This document shows, in pieces, positions 1 to 11,100 of a DNA stretch of 64,000 nucleotides; positions within the stretch are counted from its first letter, which is position 1, and every line of letters starts with the position of its first letter. The position numbers were made by a program, and so were the translations under genes. The stretch covers positions 437,043,071 to 437,107,070 of the forward strand of contig CM053028.1 of the NCBI GenBank assembly GCA_028564925.1. The letters are read 5' to 3'. Below the pieces are notes generated by a model. It made no database searches and was not told the DNA's origin. It worked only from the letters and a program-made list of their open reading frames with translations. Source of the stretch: Lithobates sylvaticus (lineage: Eukaryota; Chordata; Amphibia; Anura; Ranidae).

Positions 1-674
1 TGAGTAAAATAGCAGCCATCCAGGAATGGCCACGCCCTGCAAACAAAAAGCAGGTCAGGGCCTTTCTTGGTATTGCGGGGTATTATAGAAGATTTATCCC
101 AAATTTTGCAACTATAGCTGCCCCTCTGACAGACCTTACGAAAGGGAAAGACTCTGTAATGGCGAAATGGTCCCCAGTAGCAGAGGAGTCTTTCCAGGTC
201 CTGAAGAAGGCTCTGTGTGCACAGCCAGTACTGTACTCTCCCAATTTCTCCAGAGAGTTTTTGGTTCAGACGGATGCGTCTGATGTTGGTATCTGGGCGG
301 TACTGTCACAGGTATACAATGGGGAAGAACACCCTGTCGTATACCTAAGCAGAAAGCTCAATGACCATGAGAAAAAGTATGCAGTCATTGAAAAAAAATG
401 TTTAGCCATAAAATGGGCCCTGGACACGCTCAGGTACTATTTGTTAGGGCGCCAGTTTGACTTGATAACTGACCATGCTCCCCTGAAATGGATGGCCCAA
501 AAGAAGGAGACTAATAGACGGGTGAACCGGTGGTTTTTGGCTCTACAGGATTACTCCTTCACCGTAAAACACAGGCCAGGTGTGGAGATGGGGAATGTAG
601 ATGCCCTGTCCCGTGTTCACTCCTGTTGGGCCACAGGTGTTCCAACCCTGGGGTTGAAACAAGGGGGGAGGATA
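1..674 (+). mobile_element. Ty3/gypsy-type LTR retrotransposon, 3' part of pol (fossil)
   Basis: The element enters from the left edge. The visible frame contains the end of a reverse transcriptase (AFLGIAGYYRRFIPNF, APLTDLTKG) and an RNase H domain (LVQTDAS, HEKKYAVIEKKCLAIKWAL, LITDHAPLKWM, ending GNVDALSR). A polypurine run (aagggggga, about 660-670) and an LTR follow directly. No integrase is seen between RNase H and the LTR, which fits lineages such as Gmr1-like elements with integrase ahead of RT, or loss of that part. The visible piece looks open; the 5' part is outside the window. Confidence 0.85.
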
Positions 675-1164
675 TGTAGCAGAGCGTCCCAGAGAGAGCC
701 AGGAGAAGTCCTGTTCGGGGTTTATACATCTCCCAGGCTCCTCTCATATACATTCAGAGGTCTCTGAGACATGATCCAGTTCGGATCTTAGTCCTCCTTT
801 CCAGGCTAATTTAAGCTCACCTGAGCAAACAGCCTTTGCTCTCTGCCTGGGACACACAAACAGGGATGGTTTGTGAGGAGCCAAAAGGTTGGTAAAACCC
901 TTTAAAAACTCTTTACAGAAGCTGACAAGCGGTAGGCTTGCTCAGCCTGATAGTTAGAGACGGTGTATGTTATAGTTAGAGCCGAGACACGGCTAGGACT
1001 TTTGTTTGTTTATTTCTGTTTTGATGTGTTTTCTGGAAGACTGTGCAGCACCTGTGTATGGACTTGTATTTAAATCAAATAAACCCAGCACTGTTTTCAC
1101 TACCTCAAGTGGATTTGGTATCTGTGCCTTACCTTTGTACCTGCTACCTGTCCCCCAGGTTACA
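675..1164 (+). mobile_element. 3' LTR of the Ty3-type element (fossil)
   Basis: About 490 bp starting TGTAGC right after the polypurine run and ending GGTTACA at the edge of an AT microsatellite. It holds an AATAAA signal near 1078. The TGTAGC start is shared with two solo LTRs at 29071 and 36821, suggesting related families. Confidence 0.75.
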
Positions 1165-1724
1165 ATATATATATATATATAGCGTATTCAAAGCTTCAGT
1201 GTAGCCATATAGAGAGGAAGAGGAAAGGATACTCTCATGGTGCACTAATTCGAGTCATTGATTTAAAAAAAAGGTTGTATTGTATATTTATTTAAAAACA
1301 CAAGGTACGGCATATATTGTATAGGAATTTCCGGTTAGCGTTCCACCTGCGATCCAGCTGACCATAAATTATGTATCTCAAACACCATACAATACCGTTT
1401 TGTCAGCCCATGTCTAACGTCTTCAGGGGTTACATGCTTGGATACATCTGACTGCTTTTATATAGTTCATAACCAGCCAGGGCCAATCCAATTGAATCCA
1501 CAGCCATCCTTAATTATTATGCAGCCATATTCTTGCATATTGTTTTTTAGCTACTCATCTATCATAAATTATTTCTACGTATATATTTATTGCAATCTAA
1601 CATATATAAAATATAAAATCAAGTTCAAAAAACTAAAATCTTTACTCATAACATTAATTGGTACTGGCCTCTAGTGGCCATTTTATATATTACAGCCAAA
1701 TGATTAAACTAAGGGAGACCTCAA
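1165..1724. other. AT microsatellite and unidentified AT-rich sequence
   Basis: A short (AT)n run at 1165-1182 is followed by AT-rich sequence with no credible gene. On the minus strand near 1345-1440 a CTGAAGACGT...GACAAAACGG pattern vaguely recalls a decayed hammerhead-bearing Penelope terminal repeat; this is weak. Confidence 0.4.
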
Positions 1725-3010
1725 GTCTGGTGAGTGCATGGTGTGTCTGCATGCGGGTGGAGAGGAACCTTTCCTATACTCACTGAGGATGATTTTCACA
1801 CGTGGGATCTAATATATGGACTTCTCAATTTTTATGTATTATTATAATTTAAATTAAGATGTATTTGTTTATTCACTATGGTGACTTATGATATGTAATT
1901 TTATGATGTAAGAGCGTGGTTCCTCTGTTTCTTTTTAACGTTACTACACACAGCTCTTTATTGTAGTTTATTTGTTTTTTGGTTATTGATGTGCACGGAT
2001 TTGGAACCTTTGGTTCCTATATTTTCTTTTAGTCAACCACTTAGTAGTGACAAACCTACAGCAATGGATATTTTACATTTTATGACAAATAGAAACACGG
2101 ATATGAATGATTTATTTTCCTCTGCACAAGATGCAGCACATAAGGATACTGAACATAAATTTCAAAATCCTAAAAAGCACTTTAGACAAACAATTGTGAA
2201 CCTTCGAGCAATATAGTAAGAACAAAATGACCCCCAGGTGGCTCTGCTGAGGTCTAGGTCCCAATAATGGTCTGGAGGATCATGATTTAGCAATTTGGTA
2301 TTATTTCTTTAATTTAAACAAGCAGAAATTATTAGATCTAATAATATCAAGGAGAAAGAAAAAACTAAAAAAAAAATAGCCACAAAAAAAACTGAATTAA
2401 CAGAAAAGTCCATTCAAAGATACGTCAGAATACAAAGAAAAATCTGTTCAATACAAACTTTTTTGGATAAAGCTGATAAAGCCATCAAACACAAAAAATG
2501 TAAAAAAATACCAAAGAGAAAACAAAGCATATATCAATGAGCTTATTGAATCCAGGGAACCATCACCAAATAGGGAGGCTCAGTCAGTGGAATGTGGTGG
2601 AAACACCCACCCATCCACCCTAGGGCAAATAATACGGGGAATACAGGGAGGAACCCTAGAACTAACCAAAAGAGGAGAAATCCAGCCTCCTCCTATTAGG
2701 AAGGGCCATCCATCTAGGAACGGCCACCAACACCCAATTATGGAATCCCTACCCACAACAAATTTCAGCCCCTCTCATATAACCATGACCCATATTATGG
2801 TGGAGAAATTTGACTCCCTGTAATAGGGGTCAATTGAGTCTGGTGAGTGCATTATGTGTCTGCATGCGGGTGGAGAGGAACCTTTCCTTTACCCACTGAG
2901 GACGATTTTTCACAGTTTTTATGTTTTTTTATCATTCAAATGAAGATTTGTTTATTCACTATGGTGACTTTTATGTAATTTTATGATATAAGAGCGCAGT
3001 TCCTCTGTTT
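1725..3010 (+). mobile_element. Retroelement remnant bounded by direct repeats
   Basis: Two related direct copies, 1725-1930 and 2838-3010, share GTCTGGTGAGTGCAT, GCATGCGGGTGGAGAGG, TTATTCACTATGGTGACTT and AAGAGCG. They enclose about 0.9 kb. The inner part has only short open frames (for example 1986-2216) with Lys/Asn-rich content and no recognised domain. The layout resembles a truncated Penelope-like or other retroelement with terminal direct repeats, but no RT is visible. Confidence 0.45.
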
Positions 3011-3051
3011 ATTTTGCTTCCTAGTGTCAGAGCCTCCAGCAAGAACAGTAA

Positions 3052-3471
3052 GGCTGCTTTCACACTGGAGCGGTGGGGGCGCTGGCGGTAAAGCGGCGCT
3101 ATATTTAGCGCCGCTTTACCGGCGTTTTAGCGGCGAATTTCGGCCGCTAGTGGGGTGGTTTTACCCCCCGCGAGCGGCGAAAAAGGGTCAATACCGCCCG
3201 CAAACCGCCGCTGCAGCGGCGTTTTGCGGGCGGGTTCCCCCATTGTTTTCAATGGGACCGGCCGCTATAGGAGCGGTAAATATACCGCTTCTATAGCGAG
3301 CCAAAGATGCGGCTTGCAGGACATTTTTGAGCGTCCTGCAAGCGCACCGCTTCAGTGTGAAAGCCCTCGGGCTTTCACACTGAAGGAACAGCAACAGCTG
3401 TTTCGGGTCGGTTTGCAGGCGCTATTCTTAGCGCAATAACGCCTGCAAAGCGCCCCAGTGTGAAAGCAGCC
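3052..3471. mobile_element. GC-rich palindromic MITE, Harbinger-type (family C, copy 1)
   Basis: Terminal inverted repeats read GGCTGCTTTCACACTGGAGC and its complement near 3471, flanked by TAA on the left and TTA on the right. The interior is highly self-complementary (gcggtaaagcggcgct/agcgccgctttaccg). A second copy lies at 46372-46803. The short open frames inside are palindrome artefacts. Confidence 0.75.
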
Positions 3472-5030
3472 TTAGCAACACATTAATGACATCAATAAAT
3501 CTAATTTGAAATCTCCTAAAAATAGCAGTCAGAGGCAGTAGTACCTTATATCACACACTGTGGATATCCAGCTATGAGGCTGTAGGAACAAGAGTAACAC
3601 TCCATACCAAAATGTGCATGGCTATTTTTTAGGAGGAATTCCAAATAAAAAGTATGATTTTCAACATACTTCTGAGGGAACAATTACCATTTCTAAACTG
3701 TCTCAAAAACATAGTAAAGTTTCACTTTTTGAGTTCAGTTCCACCTAAACAGCACATAATAAAATAAATATACTACATTATATAGACATAATGGTGAACA
3801 TACACTTTTATAACATTTTGGAAATAAACTATTTGCTAGGCTTTAATTTTATTTCAACATTTATTCAAGATTTATTTAATTACTTCTTGTTTCTACCCCC
3901 TTTTTTTAAATTCTTTGCCAAGTCATTATGATACAATAACTTTTGTTAAAGTATGTCTGTGCAAAAAACATATTCAGTACATTTCTGCAAAGCATGCACA
4001 TTTCCCCATGTTTTATCTATATAAAATGCTATAAGTACAGAAAAATACATGTTAACCTACAAAAAATTCCAACAAACTCCTAACTTCCTGATGTGAGATG
4101 ACAACATAATGCCTCCTTTGAACTGAAATGCTAACCAGTGTTCTCCCTTCATGGACTACAGAACAGGAGGAGAGGGGGGTGTTCTGTAGTATATTTTATT
4201 TCTACCGTCATTGCAAATTCTAATTCATCTTATAGATGAAATTTTGATTTATTTTATGTGAAATTACAAAATAGGCACATTTGGCTTAAAACCTTTGTAA
4301 CCCAGTCTGAAGATAATTTACTTCAATGAAGTGAGGAATATGAACCAGTGTTTGCTTCAAACACCCATTTATAGGCATAGGCGCTTATATTTTTTTTACA
4401 TTGTCTTGCACACAAGTGGATGCTTGGAGCGAACAAAGGTTTACTATTCTACACTTTTAATAACATGCAGTTTCTGGCTTAGAATATTTTGTAGTTTGTA
4501 AATTTTATGAATATGTATGTAATAATCCAATAATTTTTTTTAATTTGACTGATAGTACATATTTTATGGCCTCCTGTACTGATTATCCTGATGAGAAGGT
4601 AGGTCTCTTAGAAACTTATCCTAAAACAAGATTTACTCCCAGTACAAATAAAAGTACTGCTTTTTAAAACTTAACACACACATCTACAACTACATTTTTA
4701 TCTCATTCCAGTCATAAACGTAATAACAGTTTATACAACATTCACTTATTAAAGTTTTAATATGTTCTCCATACTATAAATAACTATTCCCTCACAGTTT
4801 GCTGCATTGTAAACTTCTGTAACTCATCTACAATAAATGCTGACTGAGTCACACGCACATATCCTTTATAAAAATGTAATTTCTTTAGTGATTTTTTTCC
4901 GAACTAACTCAAATTAGTACTGTCCTTAACAGACCTAGTACATTAGTTGTTCAGCAGACAACCAAACCTATTCATATAAAATATATTTAGTTCATTTAAT
5001 AAATAATTGCTTTTTAAACTAAGGTGCCAT
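3472..5030 (-). other. Probable PLEKHB2 3' UTR and downstream flank
   Basis: This AT-rich stretch has no recognisable transposon and directly follows the PLEKHB2 stop on the minus strand. Several minus-strand AATAAA candidates exist (TTTATT on the plus strand, for example near 3862 and 4245), so the UTR length cannot be fixed. The lack of the mobile elements that fill the rest of the window supports a retained transcribed region; this is inference. Confidence 0.5.
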
Positions 5031-5158
5031 TTAAAATCCCCAGAACAGAGACCCAAGTGCCATCCCTGTAGCCGCTCCTGCCAGCATTCCCATGGCCAGG
5101 TCCCCGTCATTGTCATAGTATCTCTCTCGGATGATGATATGATTGGTGCCGCCAGGAC
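5031..5158 (-). CDS. PLEKHB2: PLEKHB2 last coding exon, membrane anchor and stop
   Basis: It completes Gly172 and encodes residues 173-213, then TAA at 5033-5031. It contains HIIIRERYYDNDGDLAMGML followed by AGAATGMALGSLFWGF, the most conserved part of the evectin C-terminus. The acceptor is TTGTTCAG after a poly-T tract. The 3' UTR follows toward lower coordinates. Confidence 0.96.
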
Positions 5159-8100
5159 CTGAACAAAAAAAAAAGTAAATTGTAAAAAAAATTTAACACA
5201 GTTGGTAGTGTGCCGGTGCTAACAGATTTTATCTTTTATAGTATGAAAAATTAAGCAAGAATTTTGATTGATCACTATATGCAACAACTGCAATTTTGGG
5301 TTCATTTTATTTTTTTTAAATTGATATGAATGATGTCAGAAAATTTTTCTAGTTATGTAAAAATGTCAATCCGTGGAATCAGGTATCCTGAAAAAAAAAA
5401 AACAAGCAAAGAGGATGCAGTTTGCAAGAGAACTCGTATGCGGAGGCCTTCACAACTATAGACAAGAATATATATTAAAAAACTGCTATTTAGAGGAATA
5501 TGTAGGCTACCAATGCTGACATCTGGTCATGAAAATGAACAAGTGTAGAGATCAGGAGTTCTGATTTAGCTCTGACTTTATTTTGTGCATGCTTTATATG
5601 GGTCAGTGAGTCAAAGTACTGAGGTTAGAGATGACTCAGTACTAGCACTTAAAAAAGTTCAGAATGTCTGACCACTAAACTAATTTGAATATATTATTTT
5701 AGAGGAACAGTTAACCTTGTAGTTTTTGATGTATCCCTTTAGCTTACAAGGATTGTACACCTATGTTGGCCATAACATGAAAAACTTCAAGGTGGCCAGG
5801 CACAATGTTGGTAAATATATGAACTAATACATGATAAAATGCATAAATTCTCACCTTGTGCTGCATATGCAGTGTAAGCTTGTCCATCTCTAGTATAGAT
5901 AACCTGTGATCCCTGCACTGGATAAGTACCAGGGTGCTGATCATATCCATAAGGCTGACAATGACAGAATGTTATGGTTAGCTTTTTTCCTTTTTACTGC
6001 AAATTTCACCTTCTTGCTACATTTAAATCTTAAATTAGCCTTATGGTGATCATCAATACATTGCCAACCAGGGCTGGTGCAAGGGTTTTTGACACCCTAG
6101 GTGAAGCCTAATTTTTCCGCCCCCATTGGCCCCACCCCCTTTACCCTGCCCATGTAAAAGAAGGCGCCGCAATACAGAAAACATCAGCTCTGCTTCCTCT
6201 AGCGCTGGCTCCAGTGCTGCGCTGCGCCTCTAATTACACTACCGGTCAGACTGAGTTAGTTGCATGCTGCAGCCTGCAGAGCATGCAGAGGGAAAACAGT
6301 GGCCGGGCGCCCCTAGGCAGCAGTGCGCTCTAGGTGGCTGCCTAGTTTGCCTAGTGGTAGCACCGGCCCTGTTGCCAACCATTACTTTACTTCATTTAAG
6401 AATAAATAAAGATATGCACATCAATGGGCAGACCTCATATGTGACTACAAGATTTCCCCATCCTCAAAAACACTGGCTAGCTCTGTTACCCAAAAACAGC
6501 AAAGTATCAGAATGGACTAAAGCTTCAAAAGTATCAGATACAGATAAGTATAACATCAAGCACTACTTACAGGACAAGACTTCCATAGTGCATTAGTAAA
6601 CTGTAAGAGAATGTGATGTCACCTAGGCTGGCCATACCTTATACAAATTTCTTGTATAATTTTCCTTTAGATTTACCAAAACCATATAATATGAGGTCAA
6701 TCCTAAACACTTTTTATGCAATCAGGCAGGCCCTTGCACTACACTTAAAGCAGAGCTCCACCCTGTGACAGACCTAGCCGGGACAGAGGCTGTTGGAGGG
6801 GACTGAATGCGAGCCTATTGCCTTGTGATTACTGGCCCTGGCATTTGGGAGAACGGTGCTCTTTGTGAGCTGTATGCCTGGGGACCGCTCAGCTGGTTTT
6901 ACTTGGATTTAGGTCCATGCTGGCCCCCCAAGACACATTGACTCTGGATATATATATGCTGTATATATGTATATATAATGTGTTTTGTCCCATGCATTAT
7001 GGGACACACACTGTCAGATGCTACTCCAGCCAGCCTGTCTGTTGTCTTGTGTAATGTAGATGAGGCTGGTCTGGCTTGTAAGAGTATTCCACACAATGTT
7101 GTTGTGCTAATTAGCCCTGTGTTAATGTTTATGGTAATATGGAAATGTCTATTGCAGGCCTCAAATTTTCCACTCGCCTACTCGCATTTTGCGAGTGGAA
7201 AATGAGGTCTTGCGAGCTGGGCTGCTTGGTAGTGGTGGGGCGAGCATCGGGAGCCGTTCTCCCAGTGATCGCCCCGATTGCAGAGAGCATAGAGGAAGAG
7301 GAGACCCGCAGGATCGCAGAGCGGTATAACACGCTATAACAGCTTACATTGCGATCCGCTCTGCTCTGCTCGCCGTGACACAGCCCCTTCTGACCCCGCC
7401 GCTTGTGATAGACAGAATGCCTCCCCGCATTGGACCCGCGTTCTGTCTATCACAGGCGTGGGGTCAGGAGGAGGCGGGGCTGTGTGTCACGGAGAGCAGA
7501 GCGGAGTCAATTACAATGTAAGCTGTTATAGCGTCACGTGCTATACCGCTCTGCGATCCCACGGGGCTATCCTCTTCCTCCTGTCATGATCCGGCTGCCA
7601 ATGGGGACACGATGAGAGTGCAAAGTAAGTCTGCAATGTTGGGCAAAGTGAATCTGCAAGGGGGCACAGTGAATCTGCAAGGGGGCACAGTGAATCTGCA
7701 AGGGGGCACAGTGAGTCTGCAATGGGGGCACAATAAGTCTGCAATGGGGGCACAATAAGTCTGCAATGGGGGCACAGTGAATCTGAAATGGGGGCACAAT
7801 GAGTCTGCAATGGGGGCACAGTGAGTCTGCAATGGGGGCACAGTGAGTCTGCAATGGGGGCACAGTGAGTCTGCAATGGGGGCACAGTGAGTCTGCAATG
7901 TTGGGCACAATGAGTCTGCAATGTTGGGCACGTGAGTCTGCAATGTTGGGTACGGTGAGTCTGCAAAGGGGGCACGGTGAGGCTGCAAAGGGGGCACGGT
8001 GAGGCTGCAAAGGGGGCACGGTGAGGCTGCAAGGGGGGGGCACGGTGAGGCTGCAAGGGGGGCACGGTGAGGCTGCAAGGGGGGGCACGGTGAGGCTGCA

Positions 8101-11100
8101 ATGGTGGGCACGGTGCGGCTGCAATGGTGGGCACGGGTCACGCTGCAATGGTGGGCACGGGTCACGCTGCAATGGTGGGCACGGGTCACGCTGCAATGGT
8201 GGGCATGGGTGAGCCTGCATTGATGGACACTGGTGAGGCTGTGCTGAGGGGAACTAATAAAGTTGTTGTTAATATTTATTTTTGTAACTTAATTCTGCAT
8301 AAAATATTTAGGTGTCATTTCACGAGATAATTTGTGAGAGCGTGATTAGTGGCAGAAATAGGGGCAGGGTAGGGGTTGGGTGGGGAATCTGCTGGCGAGT
8401 AACCCTTGAGGCTTGGCTAGTGGCTCAGGACTTGAAATTTTGAGCCTTGGTCTATTGAATAGTCATTCAAATGAGCTAGGAGCCTTAAAGTCTTACCCTG
8501 AAAAGTCTTCTCTCAGTCAACTAGTCTGGGTCAATGATTAGATAATTAGCTCATGCTAATTATGTTAGGTACTAGTCATCCGGCTGTATATATTTGTGTG
8601 ACATGTCAAATAAAAGTTAATTCCTGATGTACTCCGAGACTAGTGTTGTCTAGTTCTTGGGGGTTCCTATAACCAGATCTATTGGACTCATGTTCCAGGA
8701 CTTAGGAAGCATTTACGGCGGACACCTTGAGTACAGGATCCGTCACACACCCTAAAGTGGAACTTCCGCTCATTGGATTCCTCCCCCCCTCTGGTGTCAC
8801 AATTGGCACCTTTCGAGGGGAGGGGGGACAGGTATCCTTTCCCACTTCCAGGAGTCCGGCCGCGGCCGTCATGCAGCCGTGACGTCACCATGGGGCTCCC
8901 TCCTCCTCCTCCCCCGGCCGCTGGGCTAATAGGAGAGAGGAGCGGGGCCTCGCGCATGCGCAGTAGGGTTCCCGGTGTGAAGCCGAAAGGCTACACTGCT
9001 GGGTTACCTTACCCGCAATGATGGCGGCAGCACCCGACAGCTGATGGAAACATCAGCTGCGGTGCTGACATCGGGGGACTGCAGGACAGGTAAGTCTCCA
9101 TTTATTAAAAGCCAGCAGCTGCAGTATGTGTAGCTGCTGGCTTTTAATTATTTTTTTCCCCTGGAACACCACTTTAACTCTTTCTGGTAATTATCAAAAC
9201 TTAACTGTCTACACCAGTGATGGTGAACCTTGGCACCCCAGATGTTTTGGATGTTTTGGAACTACATTTCCCATGATGCTCAACTACAATGCAGAGTTCA
9301 TGAGCATCATGGAAAATGTAGTTCCAAAACATCTGGGGTGCCAAGGTTCGCCATTACTGGTCTAGACGCCTAAACACCATCCAAGCATATGCATCTACTC
9401 TAACCTGTGGCTGAAAGGCAAATTCTAGCACCTAAATATCACCCAAAGTGTAGGGAAGCTGCATTCATTCTACCAGTCATGTGCTTTACCCGGAGTCATC
9501 TGTATAAAATAACAGTCCGTTTCAGAAACAGACAACCTTATGAAGTCTCATTCTAAATTGTAAACACCTTGACCAAGGTCGAGAGCCAGCCTGTGACAGC
9601 TCAATCAGTGTGCTCGGAGCACGCAGCGAGGACCAACTCAGCATGGAACCTTGGAGCTGCATGGATGCATAGGTGCTGTGGCTGGGCATTATCCACCCTA
9701 ACTCTGCATACATGCATTGTGCAGTCGTCAAGACTTGCGTAGGGCAAAGGTAGCAGGGCACTGCCATGGAGGACATATAACAATGCAAAAAAAAATAAAT
9801 ACTGCTTAGTAGAGGGTCTTTTAATTTGGCTTAAAGGGCAACAGTAAAAATACGTATATGTATTAAATAGGATGCTTGGGGATGCTTAAAGCTGCATGTA
9901 ATGTTATAGAGTATGATTTAACTTTGGTTTGTTTACAGACAGTGGCTGGGGATTTACCATTGAGCTCCGGTAGCATTAATACTGCTAAATGATAAATCCC
10001 CAGCCAGTTTCTGTTTGTAAAAAAAAACTACCAGGGATCTATCATTTAGCCGCGGTAGCACTATGGCTGCTATAATGACAGGTCCTCAGCCCGCTGGTGT
10101 TTGTAAACAACCCGAACACACACACAGCCAGGGATCCAATGTGACATCATTGACCAAAAATGGTCATGACGCCACCCAGGATACCTGGCTGTGTGCATGG
10201 CCTGACGATGGTGATTCAACGTTTATCAATGTACATCCATCACATTCCCACCACAAAATCACAGATCCCCAGCAAGCTAATATATGTAAACATAACGGCC
10301 AGGGATTCTGGGTGATACCACTGACCAAATCTAGTCACTGCAAAATGACAGATCCCTTGATGATAAGTGTTTACAAACATTAGCCAGGGATTCAGGTGAG
10401 TAAACTCGACAAATATAACCAGTTTGTTCAGCTCTGCGCCAAACTGCGAGCAGGCTGGGTTTGGGCCAAAGCTTACCCCTATGGATGTACATGTTTTTGT
10501 GGACAGTGATTAAAGTGTATCTAAACTCAGCAACAAAAAATTATATATTGCAGCTTATTACTGATGTGGTGGCTGCATTTGTTTTCATATTCAGTTTTTT
10601 TCCTTTGTTTTCACCTGGTGATCTGCTTGTAGAATACTTCCTATCCTTGGATGGCTACGCTCATGTACTGTATCTATGGAGGAAGCCATGTTGTCATTAG
10701 CCTACTCTCCTGATTTGGACTACTAATCCGTCCTCCATTCATCATCTTCATTACATAGGGGGATATTCTGTTCACAAAAGGCAGTTGGAAACACTGACAC
10801 GATTGTTTGATATATCAGTTCAGAGCACAGGAAGTTAGAAGGACACTGGAATTCTGGCAGTTACTTTTTTGTTAAATGCATAAAATGTACTTAGCCTAAA
10901 AAAAGGAAACAAATGCAGCCACTATATATAAGTACTGGTAAACTGCAATATATGACACGTTTATTTTTGGGTTTAGATATAATTTTAGTCACTGGATAGT
11001 GATTTATTTTCACTTTTTACAATCAAAGCATTTATGGTTGCTCTTTAAGGGCCAGTTCACACCTTAGAAATGCAGTCCCAGATGCATTCCGAGTGCTTTT

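Larger units (their letters stand above)
6764..8747. mobile_element. Solo LTR with 5-bp duplication, split by a hAT (fossil)
   Basis: The sequence starts TGTGACAGACC and ends GGATCCGTCACA, with perfect flanking CACCC duplications (6759-6763 and 8748-8752). A polyadenylation-type AATAAA lies near 8609. Without the inserted hAT the LTR is about 681 bp. The TG...CA ends and 5-bp duplication indicate an LTR retrotransposon or endogenous retrovirus; the internal region has been lost, as in recombination-derived solo LTRs. Confidence 0.8.
6746..9177. mobile_element. TTAAAG-type MITE (family E), split by a solo LTR
   Basis: The left end is TTAAAGCAGAGCTCCACCC (about 6744-6763). The element resumes at 8753 with TAAAGTGGAACTTCCGCTC and ends GGAACACCACTTTAA at 9177. 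The outer part is related to sequences at 60846-62026 (shared ...TTGGCACCTTTC...GAGGGG). A 681-bp LTR is inserted in it, and a hAT element lies inside that LTR. Confidence 0.7.

Noticed and set aside
1438-2216. Short frames as possible host exons
   Set aside because: AT-rich, no splice context and located at or within a direct-repeat retroelement remnant.
5744-5950. 68-residue minus frame overlapping a PLEKHB2 exon
   Set aside because: It is the wrong frame of the exon 5855-5954; the correct frame gives the conserved Tyr/Gly-rich linker.
7541-8220. Three overlapping 197-217-residue Pro/Cys/His-rich frames on the minus strand
   Set aside because: They are the three frames of a 22-bp minisatellite; the period is not a multiple of 3 and no stop falls in the unit.
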